Shown piece after piece: positions 18,319-29,203 of a stretch of 64,000 nt of DNA; position 1 is the first letter of the stretch, and every line of letters starts with the position of its first letter. The translations under genes were made by a program, and so were the position numbers. Origin of the DNA: Paenibacillus hexagrammi (GTDB taxonomy: Bacteria > Bacillota > Bacilli > Paenibacillales > NBRC-103111); the NCBI RefSeq assembly GCF_021513275.1, contig NZ_CP090978.1:4154001-4218000 (forward strand), in the 5' to 3' direction. The notes under the pieces were generated by a model. The model worked only from the letters and a program-made list of their open reading frames with translations. It was not told the DNA's origin and ran no database searches.

Positions 18319-19580
18319 TTATTCGACTTTCCTCGAGTTAAGAATTGTATCTATCTTGGCTGCAGCTTCGTTCAATCCATCCGTCACGGAGATTTGATTA
18401 TCCAGAATACGGTTCATAGTTTGGCCGAACACTTCGTCAATTAAATCCCAATGAGGAACAACTGGTCTTAAAGAAGGCTGATGTTTCAACCCCTCAACGG
18501 CCGCCATTATGAAGGGATTATCCTGGACTTCCTTCGGAAAAGTAACTTCCGAATTAGCAGGGATGATTCCCACTTTCATCATCATTTCCCCCGCTTCCTT
18601 ACCTGTCATCCATTTCATGAAGGTCCATGCAGCTTCCGAATGCTTGGATTCTTTCATCATCACCAAATTTTCTCCGCCTACAATGGATACACCTGGAAAA
18701 GGGCTGGAAGAGTTTTATCCAAAATACTCTCCTTTAGACCTGCAGCACTTGCTTGAGAGCTAAAAAACCACGGTCCTTCATCCAACATAAATAATTTACC
18801 TTGAATGACATTCCCCCAACTATCTTCACGGTTTAGCAAGTAACTGATTCTGAAAGTCCCTTGGAAGAGCATGTCTTTCATTTGCTCCACAGCCCAGATA
18901 CTCTCCTTACTATTCAGATAACCTAATGCCGCAGTATTGGATTCATTGAGCAATTTCCCACCGAGGCCGATAAAATAAGGTCCATAATTCCACATTGCGC
19001 CTCCTTGCATGCCCAAAATATCATGGTAAACATCTGCTGCTTCTCGTAGGCCAGACATCGTTGTGGGAGGCGCTGCATAACCGCTCAATCTTAACATCTG
19101 TTTGTTATAAATAGCTATCTTAGTCGTCATGTTCAGCGGCAGACCATAATATTGTCCTTGATATTGATTCGTTTCAAGCGTTGGGGCTACAAGTTTTTGC
19201 TTTACAGTTTCAAAATCTGAGAAACGACTTAGCGGGTACAGCAGCCCGAGATCAGCAAACTCCGGTGACCAGATGATGTCCATTCGAACAAGATCAGGTG
19301 TTTTATCTGAAAATGATCGGGAAATGAGCGCATCTTTCAATCTATAGTTATAAGGCTGTCGAACCGGAGTGACGATTATATCGGGATGTAGACGCTCGAA
19401 TTCCGGAATCACTTCATTCTCAAAAACTTTCGTTTCTTCTTCACTGTATGTATGCCACATAACCACTTCAACTTTTGACGTAGGTATTGTCTGTTTTTCC
19501 AGAGGACCGTCAATGAAGGCTTGTCCACAACCTGCCAAAAACACTGTTGTTAAAAGAGGTATGATCTTGATCATACGCAT
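18319..19580 (-). CDS. sugar-binding lipoprotein of a kinase/regulator operon, frameshifted
   Basis: Family 1 solute-binding lipoprotein (signal ending FLAGC), about 420 residues when repaired. The first part ends near DKTLPALF; the second resumes PGVSIVGGENLVMM. One missing base in the CC run near 18695 restores the frame. The ATG at 19580 has GAGGAG upstream; a GTG at 19589 is the alternative. The gene overlaps or abuts the end of the YesN gene and no permease is present, so it may be the ligand-binding part of a three-component sensor rather than an importer component. Confidence 0.82.
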
Positions 19581-19585
19581 ACCGG

Positions 19586-21124
19586 TCACTCCTCTTCCAC
19601 AAGATGCAGCTGCTCACGATATTCCAGCGGGGACATACCTGTTATCTTCTTGAATAACTTGCTAAAATATTTGACATCTTTAAAACCGGAATTTGCTGCC
19701 ACTTCATAAACCTTGGCCGTTGTAAGACTTAGCTGTTCCTTCGCCCTTTTAATACGTAGCTGGATGAGATAATCTATAAAATTTAAATTGGTTTGCTTTT
19801 TATATAATAAACTAAAGTAATTTCTGCTAACATGCACATGTTCGGCTACCATTTGCAGAGTTATGTCTTCCGTAAAATGTTCGTGGATATAAGCAATTGC
19901 ACGTTCAATTATGCTAGCCGTTGTGTTATCAGAAGTATTCGTCTGAGGCTGGGCATCATGCTCATTCATGCCTGAATAAAGTAAAGATAGGACATCATTC
20001 AGAGTCTCGCTTTTCATAATTTGTTGGCTGTAATCGACCAATAATGCAGGCTCCATACGAACATTCAGCGTGTTCGATAATAAGTCACATGCTGCCCTCT
20101 TGACTTGCTCTGATGAAGCCCCTATCTTCATCCATTTTTGATACCACTGCAGAATTCGAAGATCCTTTCCTGCTAAGTCATGTTCCTGTTTACCGGTATG
20201 AGGAGACATCAACGTGAAGCGGTCCGATTGCCACTCATGAATCCCGCCGCCCCCATGGAAAAAACACAGCTCATGCAGATTGCTTAAATAACCATAATTG
20301 TCTATCCATTGCCGCGGCTCATCTGCTTGCAAAAAACCAAGTGTGAGACGTAAACTAGACTTTTTCTCCAACTCCAATTTCAGCTCTTGTATCATATCGA
20401 AAGTACCTATATAAGGCGGCATAACAAAGAGCATCTCAGAGTTATACTTCGTCATAATTGCGATTCCTTGCACCTGACGTTCATAAAATTGCTCCTGTAA
20501 CTCATCCATTAACATGTCTACATATAAATAACCATTCTTTTCCAGTAATTCTCTTATCCCGCTAATAATCGCTAGCACCATTATGTACCCATGCTGAAAT
20601 TCAGCAGAGATCAATTGTTTGTCAACTTCAACCACTCCTGCATTTCCTTTTGAAAGCAGTTTCTTCAAAGCGTATTCCATTTTCTTCCGATCTTCATCCC
20701 GTTTGGTTTGTTCTAATCGTTCCAGGCTTGTTTGGATCAGTCTCTCTTTCTCAAGCGACTCTATGGAACGACTGATAACTCCATCCAATTGATCAGGCTC
20801 CATCGTTGACTTCTGTATATAGTCGATTGCCCCCAACACCATACCTTCTCGCACATACTCAAAATCTTGATAACTGCTAATTAAAATCACTTTTATATCA
20901 GGGCAAATCCCTTTTGCTTTTCTTAACAATTCAAGTCCATCCATCACAGGCATTTTGATATCGGTGAACAATATATCCGCCGGGCTATCGATTAATGCTT
21001 GAAGAGCTGCAAGCCCATTAGCGTATTCACCCACAAACTTCAATCGCTTATCGTTCCAATTAATACATGATTTCACTGCAGAACGAATGATGGGCTCATC
21101 ATCTACAATCATTACCCTATACAT
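19586..21124 (-). CDS. YesN-type response regulator
   Basis: Response regulator of 512 residues: receiver with VDDE and phospho-acceptor Asp-55 (ILFTDIKMPVMDG), a central linker, and a C-terminal AraC double helix-turn-helix (GFKDVKYFSKLFKKITGMSP). The frame is open to 21259, but the true start is ATG 21124 (MYRVMIVDDE), preceded by AGGAGGTG. It overlaps the kinase stop by eight bases, so the two are translationally coupled. The C-terminal domain closely resembles that of the orphan regulator at 33727, so the two may share targets. Confidence 0.93.
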   Translation of the reverse strand: MYRVMIVDDEPIIRSAVKSCINWNDKRLKFVGEYANGLAALQALIDSPADILFTDIKMPVMDGLELLRKAKGICPDIKVILISSYQDFEYVREGMVLGAIDYIQKSTMEPDQLDGVISRSIESLEKERLIQTSLERLEQTKRDEDRKKMEYALKKLLSKGNAGVVEVDKQLISAEFQHGYIMVLAIISGIRELLEKNGYLYVDMLMDELQEQFYERQVQGIAIMTKYNSEMLFVMPPYIGTFDMIQELKLELEKKSSLRLTLGFLQADEPRQWIDNYGYLSNLHELCFFHGGGGIHEWQSDRFTLMSPHTGKQEHDLAGKDLRILQWYQKWMKIGASSEQVKRAACDLLSNTLNVRMEPALLVDYSQQIMKSETLNDVLSLLYSGMNEHDAQPQTNTSDNTTASIIERAIAYIHEHFTEDITLQMVAEHVHVSRNYFSLLYKKQTNLNFIDYLIQLRIKRAKEQLSLTTAKVYEVAANSGFKDVKYFSKLFKKITGMSPLEYREQLHLVEEE

Positions 21125-22927
21125 ACTGTTCACCTCCTGGATGTTCGGGACCCCGTTGTTTGACAAGTTTAAGTGTAACTGTCGTGCCTCGCCCGATCTC
21201 GCTATGAAATGAACATTCAGAACCTGGCGGAAAGTACAGCTCAATGCATTCAAAGACATGCTTCAAACCAATCCCAACTTCATTAAAATGCTGCGAACTC
21301 TGTAAATTGGTAAGAATGTTCATGCGATTCGGTTCCATTCCGATACCATTATCTCGAATGCTGACGATAACAGCGTCCTGCTGATTTAAAGCCGTTATTT
21401 CTATGACACCATCCTGCCCTCCGGGTACAATTCCGTGAAAAATTGAATTCTCAACGAGTGGTTGTAAGATCATCCTCGGAATCAATGATTTCTTGCATGC
21501 TTCGTCAATATGTAGAATCAGCGAAAAGATTAAATTATATCTCAATTGTAAAATGGGCAAGTAATGTGCAATGATGTCCAATTCTTCATGTAAAGTGATC
21601 ATCATTCCTTTTTTCCCATATTCGCTTCCATTAACCGGTTAAAGTTGGTGATTCCTTCAAAGGCTTTGTCTTTATCGCCAAATTTAATCAACCAGCGGAT
21701 GGTATTCAGCGTATTGAACATAAAGTGCGGATTAATTTGATGGGTTACGGCGCGTAATTCCGCCTTACGCTTCTTTGACTGTTCCTCTTCGACCTGATAC
21801 ATTAATTCATTTACTTGGTAAATCATTTTATTAAATTGCAAACTAAGCATGCCAATCTCGTCCGAAGACTCAATCGTTGTTCGCACATCGAGGTTTCCTT
21901 CCCCTACAAGCTTCATTTGTTTGGTCAGTTGTTTAATAGGCGAAGTGATTTTCCGGGCACTCCATAGTCCGATACCTATCGCAAGTAGGAACAATCCAAT
22001 GCTCCAATTAAAAATCGAACCGCGGAGATGATCCAATTGTCCAGTTAATTCCTGAGTCGGTACAATGCCAACAATAATCCAACCGTTCGAAAGTGTGTGC
22101 TTCACCCCATAATAGGTAACGGATTGTTCCTCATACTCGAACTCGCTTACGGATTCATCTAAAAGATGACTTTTCAACTCATCCGCCACTTCACTTCCGA
22201 CGAGGGTGATATCCTTGTTAATCATCATGTTCCCTTCACGATCTACAACAAAGAAGGTTCCCGTTCTGCCGAGCGTTAGCCTTGAAATAATCTTTAAAGC
22301 CTCTTTGCCGTCAATATTAATCATAATGTAACCAATGTTGTGCAGATCACGGAAATCCTTCATGACCCGAACACCAGGTATGACTAAGTCGATGTTTTCT
22401 CCTGCGCCGCTAAACAAATCAAATTGCATGGGAGACCAGGCCATCTTACCATCCATTTCGTCAGCTTTCTTGATCCAACTAAAATTGTGGAGGGTAAACC
22501 GGTTCAGCTTATTTTGCGAAAAAGTGCCGCTCCCCCAACTGCCCCCATTCTCCCTCAGGACATATACCATTTTCACAAACGAGTTGGAGAAAGCGATATT
22601 ATTCAACGTATTGGTAATATATGCGGCGTCCATTTGATTTGAAAGCTCTATTGAATCCTCCAGCGTAATCAGCTTTTGAATGGAGGTATCGCTAAAGATC
22701 AAATTAGAAGAGTCACTTCCCACATTTAAAATGTTAGACAAGGAATCAGCAGCTTGTCCAACCAACTGTAATGACGTTTGGCGCACATTATGCTTAACAA
22801 TGGTTGAAGCTGAAACATAAAAAAGAACGCTGATAAAAATGGTCGGGATTAAAATAACGACTAGCAGCGCTGCTATGGTTTTACTCGCCACACTATTTTT
22901 GAATCGCAATTGCTTGAGCACAGCCAT
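21117..22927 (-). CDS. YesM-type sensor histidine kinase, frameshifted
   Basis: Membrane kinase of about 603 residues when repaired: membrane helix, Cache-like extracellular sensor, second helix, HAMP (ARKITSPIKQLTKQM), phospho-accepting His in THQINPHFMFNT, and a HATPase (LVENSIFHG, DNGIGM). The break is at LMEANMGKK, where a six-base A-run (minus strand, 21609-21614) would need a seventh A. Repair gives MGKKGMMITLHEEL, a normal join for the family. The ATG at 22927 with GAGGTG upstream is preferred over 22954. It is the first gene of kinase - regulator - binding protein. Confidence 0.85.
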
Positions 22928-22969
22928 TAGAGCGCCCACCTCACTTATCTGCATACACCTATTTTAACA

Positions 22970-23006
22970 GAAAAGAAAGACGATCATCATTGCTGATTCG
23001 TCTTTC
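22970..23006 (-). terminator. rho-independent terminator after the GH27 gene
   Basis: GAAAGACGA / TCGTCTTTC form a 9-bp stem. The minus strand continues with TTTTCTG. It lies 20 bases past the GH27 stop and separates it from the kinase operon. Confidence 0.75.
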
Positions 23007-23025
23007 TTCTATAACTATCAAACAG

Positions 23026-25336
23026 TTAATTTTTCATAAGTACTACATCATCAATCTGCAAGTTAGCATCTGCGCTATTTGACTGAATGTAGAATCCGAT
23101 ATCCAGTTTTCCGCTAGTCACATTGACGGTGGCTGTGTACAACTGATACTCAGAGCCATGACTTGCGTTGACATAGACAAGATCGCCTCCATAACCGGCT
23201 ACTTCCATCCTGCTAACCAAGGGAGCCCCCGAGCTTTGTTTCATCCAAGCCTGTACTGTATAAGAACCATTCGAAAGTCCTGACTTCACCTGATGAACAC
23301 TTTGCTGATACGGTCCCGAACTCCACAACCAAAGCTTCTTGCCGCCGCCGTGCACATCATTACCATCAATTCCGTATTTAGGGGATTGTCCGGATGGATG
23401 CCACTCTGTCCAACCCGTCAAATCTCCGCTTTCAAAGCCAGGGTTAGATATTTCCACAGCAGTACCGCCAGGAGAATCAGGATTCCCAGGATCACTGGGA
23501 TCATCCGGGTCCGTAGGATTGTCCGCTGAGGGGGAAAATTTGATCCAATTGATATTATAATTCATGCTCGCACATTCTATGCGCAGCTTATGCTGGCCGG
23601 CTGGCAAATCGACCGTACTCGACACCGTTGTATAATTTTGCCAGCCCCTGTATCAGGAACCTGAACTGAAGTAAGCACTTGATTATCCAGCTTCAAATCA
23701 AATTTGCCTGTGCTGTTAATACTAGCCACTCTTGAATCTACCTTATATGCCCCAGCGGTGCTCACATCAACCGTATACTCCATCCAATCTCCGGTATCAA
23801 TGTGACCTACATTTTGCCCGCCTTCCCCGCTGTTCTCCGTTTGGACGCCTGACATGCTATCGTAGCTTTCCGCTTCAATTTGACCTGGAATCGTCTTGGC
23901 CGGTTTAGGCGGCGGAGGTGTTGCCCCCGGCGTAATCTTCAATATGCGGACGTCGTGTTGGCCGATTGCATCACTATAGCTGTTCATGCTTCCTAGATCT
24001 TGATGTTTCCATAAATCTCTAACCGATGCATAACCGGAAATCCCTAGATCAGATGCGAAATCAATGCTTTTCGTGACAGAACCGTTGTCCCTATTAAAAA
24101 GACCGACGATCCAGCTTCCATCCGCAAGCTGCCCTTTCCACTTCATACTATCTGCGTGTTGAGGATCGCTGCTGAATGGCTTGGCTACAAATCCCTTCTT
24201 GTTTAGTTCGAGCAGTTCCGTGTTCTGGTATACCCAAGATGCGCCGCCAATCGTATCATACTCATCTGCCATGATAACTGGCGCTCCCGACAACACAACA
24301 AGTGAAATAGCAGATTTCTTTTCCTCATCTTTATACATATTGTGTATCCGCAAGAAATCGGCATCGAGAATCATCTTTCCTTTCCCAGCGATTTTCGACC
24401 AGTAAATCAAACCGTCAAATGCATTATGGTATTGTGACCAATAAGGAAATCTTGTTCCTCTGTCCATGTCGCTGAATCGTCCCCAATCGCCATTGGCAGC
24501 GTCTTCATTAACCCGTATCCAGTCGCCATACTTAAGCTCAACTGCGGCTTCGTTATTCAAATGGGGCATAACCAGACTTAGTTCCATATCATTTCCGCAA
24601 GCCTCTGCCATCCATTTTAGGGCTAATTCGTAATTGGCTGAGCCGTGCGCAACGCCTACCTGTCTGCCTTTATCAATCCCATCTTCAAACCACGAAAGGA
24701 AATCTACGCGCAAAACCTTCGCACCTGCATTTTTAAAATAGTTGACATACCCTTTCACATATTGTTCCGCACCTGGCTTGGTCACATCCACCCAGTATAA
24801 GCTGGAAGGTTGCCCGCCGTTAAATCGGTCGCCTGCATTCGTTATGGATTCTACAGGTATATCGGTGCCGACAATTTTGTAATTGGAGTTGCCTACTACC
24901 GTTGGACTTACCCACAGTGGGTTGTAATAAACACCAAGCTTCATACCTTTGCCTGCGAGATAATCCCCCAATACTTCCAATCGTGCGTCCAACTGTCATT
25001 ATGCGAAAGGATATATCCATTGGCATTCACTTTCGTTGAACCTTCCACCCAACCGTCCGAAATAGCGGTATCGTATCCATATGATTTAAAATTGTCCGCA
25101 AGCCAGTCGATATTCTTCTTCCACCTGTCTTCAGGCATATAGGTATTATTGGCATATTGATATTCATAGGTACTCCAAGCTAGAGGACCTGTCGCTTTTT
25201 GCGTAAATACACTGTCTCTTGCGTGAGCTTGGGGCGTATACAGCATGCTTAGAGCAGTACTTAACAAGGTCACAGAAGTGAATACGTTACGCAATTGGTT
25301 ATATCTGACTCTTTTTCCCCAGGTATTCATTTTCAT
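23026..25336 (-). CDS. secreted GH27 isomaltodextranase-like enzyme with CBM6 and C-terminal CBM, two frameshifts
   Basis: About 770 residues when repaired. A signal peptide ends near AHA. The GH27 (beta/alpha)8 barrel carries VLRVDFLSW, whose Asp is the expected nucleophile, and RVNEDAANGDWGR, whose Asp is the candidate acid/base; this pattern resembles isomalto-dextranases more than alpha-galactosidases. Next comes a CBM6 (IPGQIEAESYD, DTGGWQNY after repair) and a C-terminal module nearly identical in style to the LPMO module. Frameshift A is near 24991 (missing T on the minus strand). Frameshift B is in the CCCC run at 23645-23648 (missing one). The ATG at 25336 follows GGGAGG. It would release isomaltose units from dextran outside the cell. 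The GH27 call is secure, the substrate likely. Confidence 0.82.
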
Positions 25337-25391
25337 TTTATTTTCCTCCCTTTCGTTTCCAGGCATGTTTCAGGACATACATCCTCTTCGA

Positions 25392-25405
25392 TGAAACCGG
25401 TTATA
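25392..25405 (+). promoter_or_regulatory. imperfect cre-like site upstream of the GH27 gene
   Basis: TGAAACCGGTTATA matches the cre consensus except at one position and also contains AACCGGTT, the core of the LacI-type operator seen elsewhere in the window. Which repressor would bind, if any, is not clear. Confidence 0.35.
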
Positions 25406-25517
25406 TTTCACTCTCTTTTATTAAATTAGTTTCCATCACCTCCCTAGGAAATCTTACCATCTTCTTCTAACGAAATAAGTAGAATATCATATCGAGATCG
25501 TGTAGTAATAGCTTAAA

Positions 25518-25553
25518 CAACAAAAGGACCGCTCGGAAGCAGTCCTCTTGTTG
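25518..25553 (-). terminator. rho-independent terminator after the Lpl-type binding protein
   Basis: CAACAAGAGGACTGCT and AGCGGTCCTTTTGTTG form a long stem with few mismatches, 15-50 bases past the lipoprotein stop at 25568. Confidence 0.8.
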
Positions 25554-25567
25554 TAGCTGGCTAACGC

Positions 25568-27178
25568 TTACTTACCGTTTGCTTTACGCCACTCATCCAA
25601 TTGTTTTTGAACCTCAGCAACAACTTTATCGATACCCGCCGCTTTCAACTTACTAGTAAGTTTCGGTACTTCCACATCCGGATCCAATGTTCCGGAATTC
25701 AAGCCTGCATCATAAGTTTTACGAACGTTTTCAATTGCGATCAGTTCATTTTTCACCGGTTCGGAATCAAAAATAAAGCCAAAAATGATCGAAGGATCTG
25801 CCGCCACATCTTTGTTGAATTTCTCATAGTTTTCATACTTTTTAGGATCTTCGCCAACGCGTGTGTAGTTCAGCATTTGGTTACCGATTTGCCATTGATT
25901 GTCATGGTAGAATCCAACATTGTCCGTTGTTTTGCCTTCTGGAAGATCAACTTGTCCATTTTTTAATACGTAATGTGTTCCTTCAATACCGTAGTTAAAC
26001 AGGCTCAGCAACTTGGCATCTTTGAAGAAAAGGTTGAGCAACATCATCGCTCTTGCCGGATCCTCGGAGTTTTTGGAAATCGCTTGAGTTGTATCGGCCA
26101 GCTTTCTAGTTCTCAGCGAATCAATGTTGAATGGAATCTGAATCAAATCCATACCAACTTGCTTGGATCTGATAGGCATCGGTGCCGGAACACTATTGTC
26201 GCTTACAATCTCCATGTCGGCACCAGCAATAGCGAAAGCATTACCTGTTTTCATTTTCGACCATCCATCGTTGTTCGATTGTACGGATGTCGAGGCATCT
26301 TTATTGATGTAACCTTGCTTGAACCAACTGTGTGTTAATCGCGCCAAATTCATATACTCATCCGTATCGTAGTAGCTGACTGCTTTAAAGTCTTTGTTAC
26401 TGCGTACTAAACCAACTGGATCGAGAATCATTTCCATTTTACCGGATTTAAAGTATGCTTCCAGCGGCAATGGCAGGCCTACCATCGGTGTAATACCTGG
26501 TTCATTCTCTTTGATCGTTTTCAGCATAGGTTCCAAATCTTCCATTTTGCGACTCTTCGCAAGCGCAGCCAAATCAAAATGGTATTTCTCAGCTAAATCC
26601 TTGCGCACAACAATACCTTGAGAACCGCCTAGCTCTTGGTGAGTATGAATCCCATAAATCTTGCCGCCCCGTGTAGCTCCGCTATGATAATCTTTTTCCA
26701 CTTTTTCAATGTCTGGTCCGTATTGTTTAAGCAAATCGTCCAGTGGAAGCAGCGCTCCTTTATTCACCTGCGATTCAAAGCCTAACCAGTTTGCCGTAAA
26801 AATCGTATCGAATTTTTCACCGGATGCAAACATGAGGTTGGTTTTATCGCCCCAAGCACCCCAGTCTACCGGATTTAACTTGACTGTCATATTCATCTCT
26901 GGGTAAGTCGACTTCAGATACTCATTCATCGCGTTCTGAACTTTCTCTAAATCTCTTTGGGTACTATCCGGGTAAACCATGACAACCTCATATGGCTTTA
27001 AGTCACTTTTTACAGCTGCGGCAGTGGAGCTGGCCGTGTTTTTCGGTGATTCACTTGAACTGCTGCCGGATTTCGTAGTATTGCTCGAGCATCCGGAAAA
27101 AACGATTGCGGAAGACAGCAGTGTTGTCAGGAGAACGGTAAGACCTTTTTTGCTGTTCATCTTGAATGTAGTAATCAT
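25568..27178 (-). CDS. Lpl-type sugar-binding lipoprotein (with DUF3502-like C-terminus)
   Basis: Solute-binding lipoprotein of about 536 residues. The signal ends FSGCSS, followed by a Ser-rich linker and a large two-lobed binding domain (YPDSTQRDLEKVQNAMNEYL) with the long C-terminal extension typical of LplA-class proteins. The frame is open to 27196, but the ATG at 27178 lies nine bases after GGGAGG. It is the third gene of the operon permease - permease - binding protein. A short CCGGG/CCCGG stem-loop at 27220-27235 lies just upstream and could raise its expression relative to the permeases. Sugar specificity is unknown. Confidence 0.92.
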   Translation of the reverse strand: MITTFKMNSKKGLTVLLTTLLSSAIVFSGCSSNTTKSGSSSSESPKNTASSTAAAVKSDLKPYEVVMVYPDSTQRDLEKVQNAMNEYLKSTYPEMNMTVKLNPVDWGAWGDKTNLMFASGEKFDTIFTANWLGFESQVNKGALLPLDDLLKQYGPDIEKVEKDYHSGATRGGKIYGIHTHQELGGSQGIVVRKDLAEKYHFDLAALAKSRKMEDLEPMLKTIKENEPGITPMVGLPLPLEAYFKSGKMEMILDPVGLVRSNKDFKAVSYYDTDEYMNLARLTHSWFKQGYINKDASTSVQSNNDGWSKMKTGNAFAIAGADMEIVSDNSVPAPMPIRSKQVGMDLIQIPFNIDSLRTRKLADTTQAISKNSEDPARAMMLLNLFFKDAKLLSLFNYGIEGTHYVLKNGQVDLPEGKTTDNVGFYHDNQWQIGNQMLNYTRVGEDPKKYENYEKFNKDVAADPSIIFGFIFDSEPVKNELIAIENVRKTYDAGLNSGTLDPDVEVPKLTSKLKAAGIDKVVAEVQKQLDEWRKANGK

Positions 27179-27237
27179 TTTCTGTAAACCTCCCATATTT
27201 TCTATTCATATATACTAAACCGGGGCATAACCCGGGA

Positions 27238-28110
27238 TTAGCCTTTCACTGCGCCAATCGTTAAACCTTTTACAAAATATTTTTGAAGGAAAGGGAATAC
27301 GAGCGCCATTGGACAGATCGCGATCATCGCCATGGCCATCCGAATCGATTCCAGAGGCGGGCGAGTAGTAATCTGCCCACCAGCTACACTTGTAACCTGA
27401 GCTAGAAATTGGATGTTCAACAGCGTTTTATTGAGCAGGTACTGCATGGTATATAAATCCTGATTGTTTATAAAAACCAGGCTGGTGAACCATTCGTTCC
27501 AGTACGAGATTGTTACAAACAACCCAATAGTCGCCATGACCGGTAAAGAAAGCGGCAGGATCATGCTGAAATAAATTCGCAATTCACTTGCTCCGTCAAT
27601 TTGCGAAGACTCAATCAGCGATGGCGGAATGCTGTTAGCAAAAAATGTACGCATGATCAGCACATTGAAGCCGCTTAGTAATCCCGGTATAATCAACGCC
27701 CACAATGTATCTTGAACATGCAAGAATCGGGTATATACCAAGTACCAAGGAAGCAGGCCCCCGCTGAACAACAGCGTCAAGAACACATAGAAAGTGAATA
27801 TTCCTTTAAGTGGAAAATCTGAACGCGAGATTGAGTAAGCCAGCATGGAAGTGATCGCTAAACTGATAATAACTCCTACCACCGTAACTACAATGGAAAC
27901 ACCGTAGGCTCTTACAATCGGCGTGGCATCCTGGATTAAATATAAGTAAGCGGTTAAATCAAACTTCTTAGGCCAAAAAGAATACCCATATCGCAAAAGT
28001 GTCTTTTCTTCTGTCAGCGATACTACGAGAACCAGCCAAAACGGAATCAGGCATACCAAGCTCGTTAACAGAAGAAGAACATGAATGAGAGGATTCGCTC
28101 TTTGTGTCAT
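27238..28110 (-). CDS. ABC importer permease, LplC type
   Basis: Inner-membrane permease of 290 residues with six membrane segments and the EAA loop (SLIESSQIDGASELRIYF with MILPLSLPV). The C-terminus has the usual VKGLTIGAVKG. GGAGTGAAGAA precedes the ATG. It pairs with the LplB-type permease 11 bases upstream and the lipoprotein downstream. Confidence 0.93.
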   Translation of the reverse strand: MTQRANPLIHVLLLLTSLVCLIPFWLVLVVSLTEEKTLLRYGYSFWPKKFDLTAYLYLIQDATPIVRAYGVSIVVTVVGVIISLAITSMLAYSISRSDFPLKGIFTFYVFLTLLFSGGLLPWYLVYTRFLHVQDTLWALIIPGLLSGFNVLIMRTFFANSIPPSLIESSQIDGASELRIYFSMILPLSLPVMATIGLFVTISYWNEWFTSLVFINNQDLYTMQYLLNKTLLNIQFLAQVTSVAGGQITTRPPLESIRMAMAMIAICPMALVFPFLQKYFVKGLTIGAVKG

Positions 28111-28121
28111 TTCTTCACTCC

Positions 28122-29081
28122 TTAGAACAGCGCATTTTCATTGCTGAATTTTCGAACTAACGTATTCACGGTGACTACCAGGATAAAACCAACAACCGAT
28201 TGCAATAACCCTGCCGCTGAAGCAAGTCCTGTGTTTCCTGAAACAAGAAGCGCATTGTACACATACGTATCGATAACATCAGTCGTAGGCTTAAGCGCTC
28301 CTGCAGCCAGTGTAGCCTGATAGAAAAGTCCGAAATCTGCATTGAAAATACGACCGATAGCAAGCAAAGTCATAATAATGATGACCGGAGAGATTAAAGG
28401 GATGGTGATGCGGGTCATTTGCTGCCATCGTGTAGCCCCATCCATTCGCGCTGCCTCATAATACTCAGGATCTATGCCTACGATGGCGGCTAGATACACG
28501 ACTGTTAAATAACCAATCGATTTCCAGGTGTTAACAAACGTTAAAATATATGGCCAGTACTCTGCTTCGCCGTACCATGAGATACCCATTTTTCCAGCCG
28601 GCTCAAGTAATGCTTTATTCACAAAGCCGAGTTCAGGATTCAGGAATCCGAATACGACATAACCCACGATTACCATAGATACAAAATAAGGAAGCAGCAT
28701 CGCACTTTGGTAAAATCTCATCAAGTACCGGTTCTTTACTTCATTGAGAATCACAGCAAACAAAACGGCTAATACGGTATTGATGGCAATAAAAACCGAA
28801 TTGTACAAAAGGGTGTTCCGGATAATGATGTAAGCATCATTGCCAGTAAATAAAAACTTAAAATTCGCGAAACCGACCCAATCGCTCCCCCATATGCCTT
28901 TCGTGTAATTCAAGTCCTTGAAGGCGACGAATATGCCAAACATGGGCAAGTAATTGTTGATTAATAAGAACAAAATGCCTGGTAAGGCAAGTGCTGTAAG
29001 CGCTTTGTATTTCCAAATGGCTTGGAATACGGATTTTCGCTTCACAGCCGTGACGGGTTTTGTCATTGCCAGCTCTGTCAT
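28122..29081 (-). CDS. ABC importer permease, LplB type
   Basis: Permease of about 319 residues, six membrane segments, EAA loop YYEAARMDGATRWQQ with ITIPLISPV, and the N-terminal YLPMFGIFVAFKD block characteristic of LplB-class proteins. The frame is open to 29108, but the ATG at 29081 follows AAAGGGG and is preferred. It is the first gene of the importer operon. A 22-bp-spaced direct repeat lies 75-105 bases upstream, between it and the regulator gene. Confidence 0.92.
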   Translation of the reverse strand: MTELAMTKPVTAVKRKSVFQAIWKYKALTALALPGILFLLINNYLPMFGIFVAFKDLNYTKGIWGSDWVGFANFKFLFTGNDAYIIIRNTLLYNSVFIAINTVLAVLFAVILNEVKNRYLMRFYQSAMLLPYFVSMVIVGYVVFGFLNPELGFVNKALLEPAGKMGISWYGEAEYWPYILTFVNTWKSIGYLTVVYLAAIVGIDPEYYEAARMDGATRWQQMTRITIPLISPVIIIMTLLAIGRIFNADFGLFYQATLAAGALKPTTDVIDTYVYNALLVSGNTGLASAAGLLQSVVGFILVVTVNTLVRKFSNENALF

Positions 29082-29155
29082 TTCAGTTACCCCTTTCTCT
29101 AGTAGCAATCTTTGTAACCTTAGTTTACGACAGAGCCTGCTGCCCTCCCCACCTT

Positions 29156-29187
29156 TTTTGTGACTACCTTCTAGTCCTTTTGTGACT
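29156..29187 (-). promoter_or_regulatory. direct repeat, candidate YesN operator
   Basis: TTTTGTGACT occurs exactly twice with a 22-bp period (29156-29165 and 29178-29187) between the YesN gene and the LplB-type permease gene. The spacing of about two helical turns suits an AraC-type DNA-binding domain. Confidence 0.45.
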
Positions 29188-29203
29188 TGTATTTGTGCCT
29201 TCC

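Noticed and set aside
23026-25336. GH27 gene as a genuine pseudogene
   Set aside because: Both breaks are single bases at homopolymers, and all motifs on both sides are intact. The same pattern occurs in seven other genes.
27220-27235. CCGGG/CCCGG stem-loop between permease and binding-protein genes as a terminator
   Set aside because: The stem is only five base pairs and no T-run follows. At most it modulates mRNA stability, so it is mentioned only under the lipoprotein gene.
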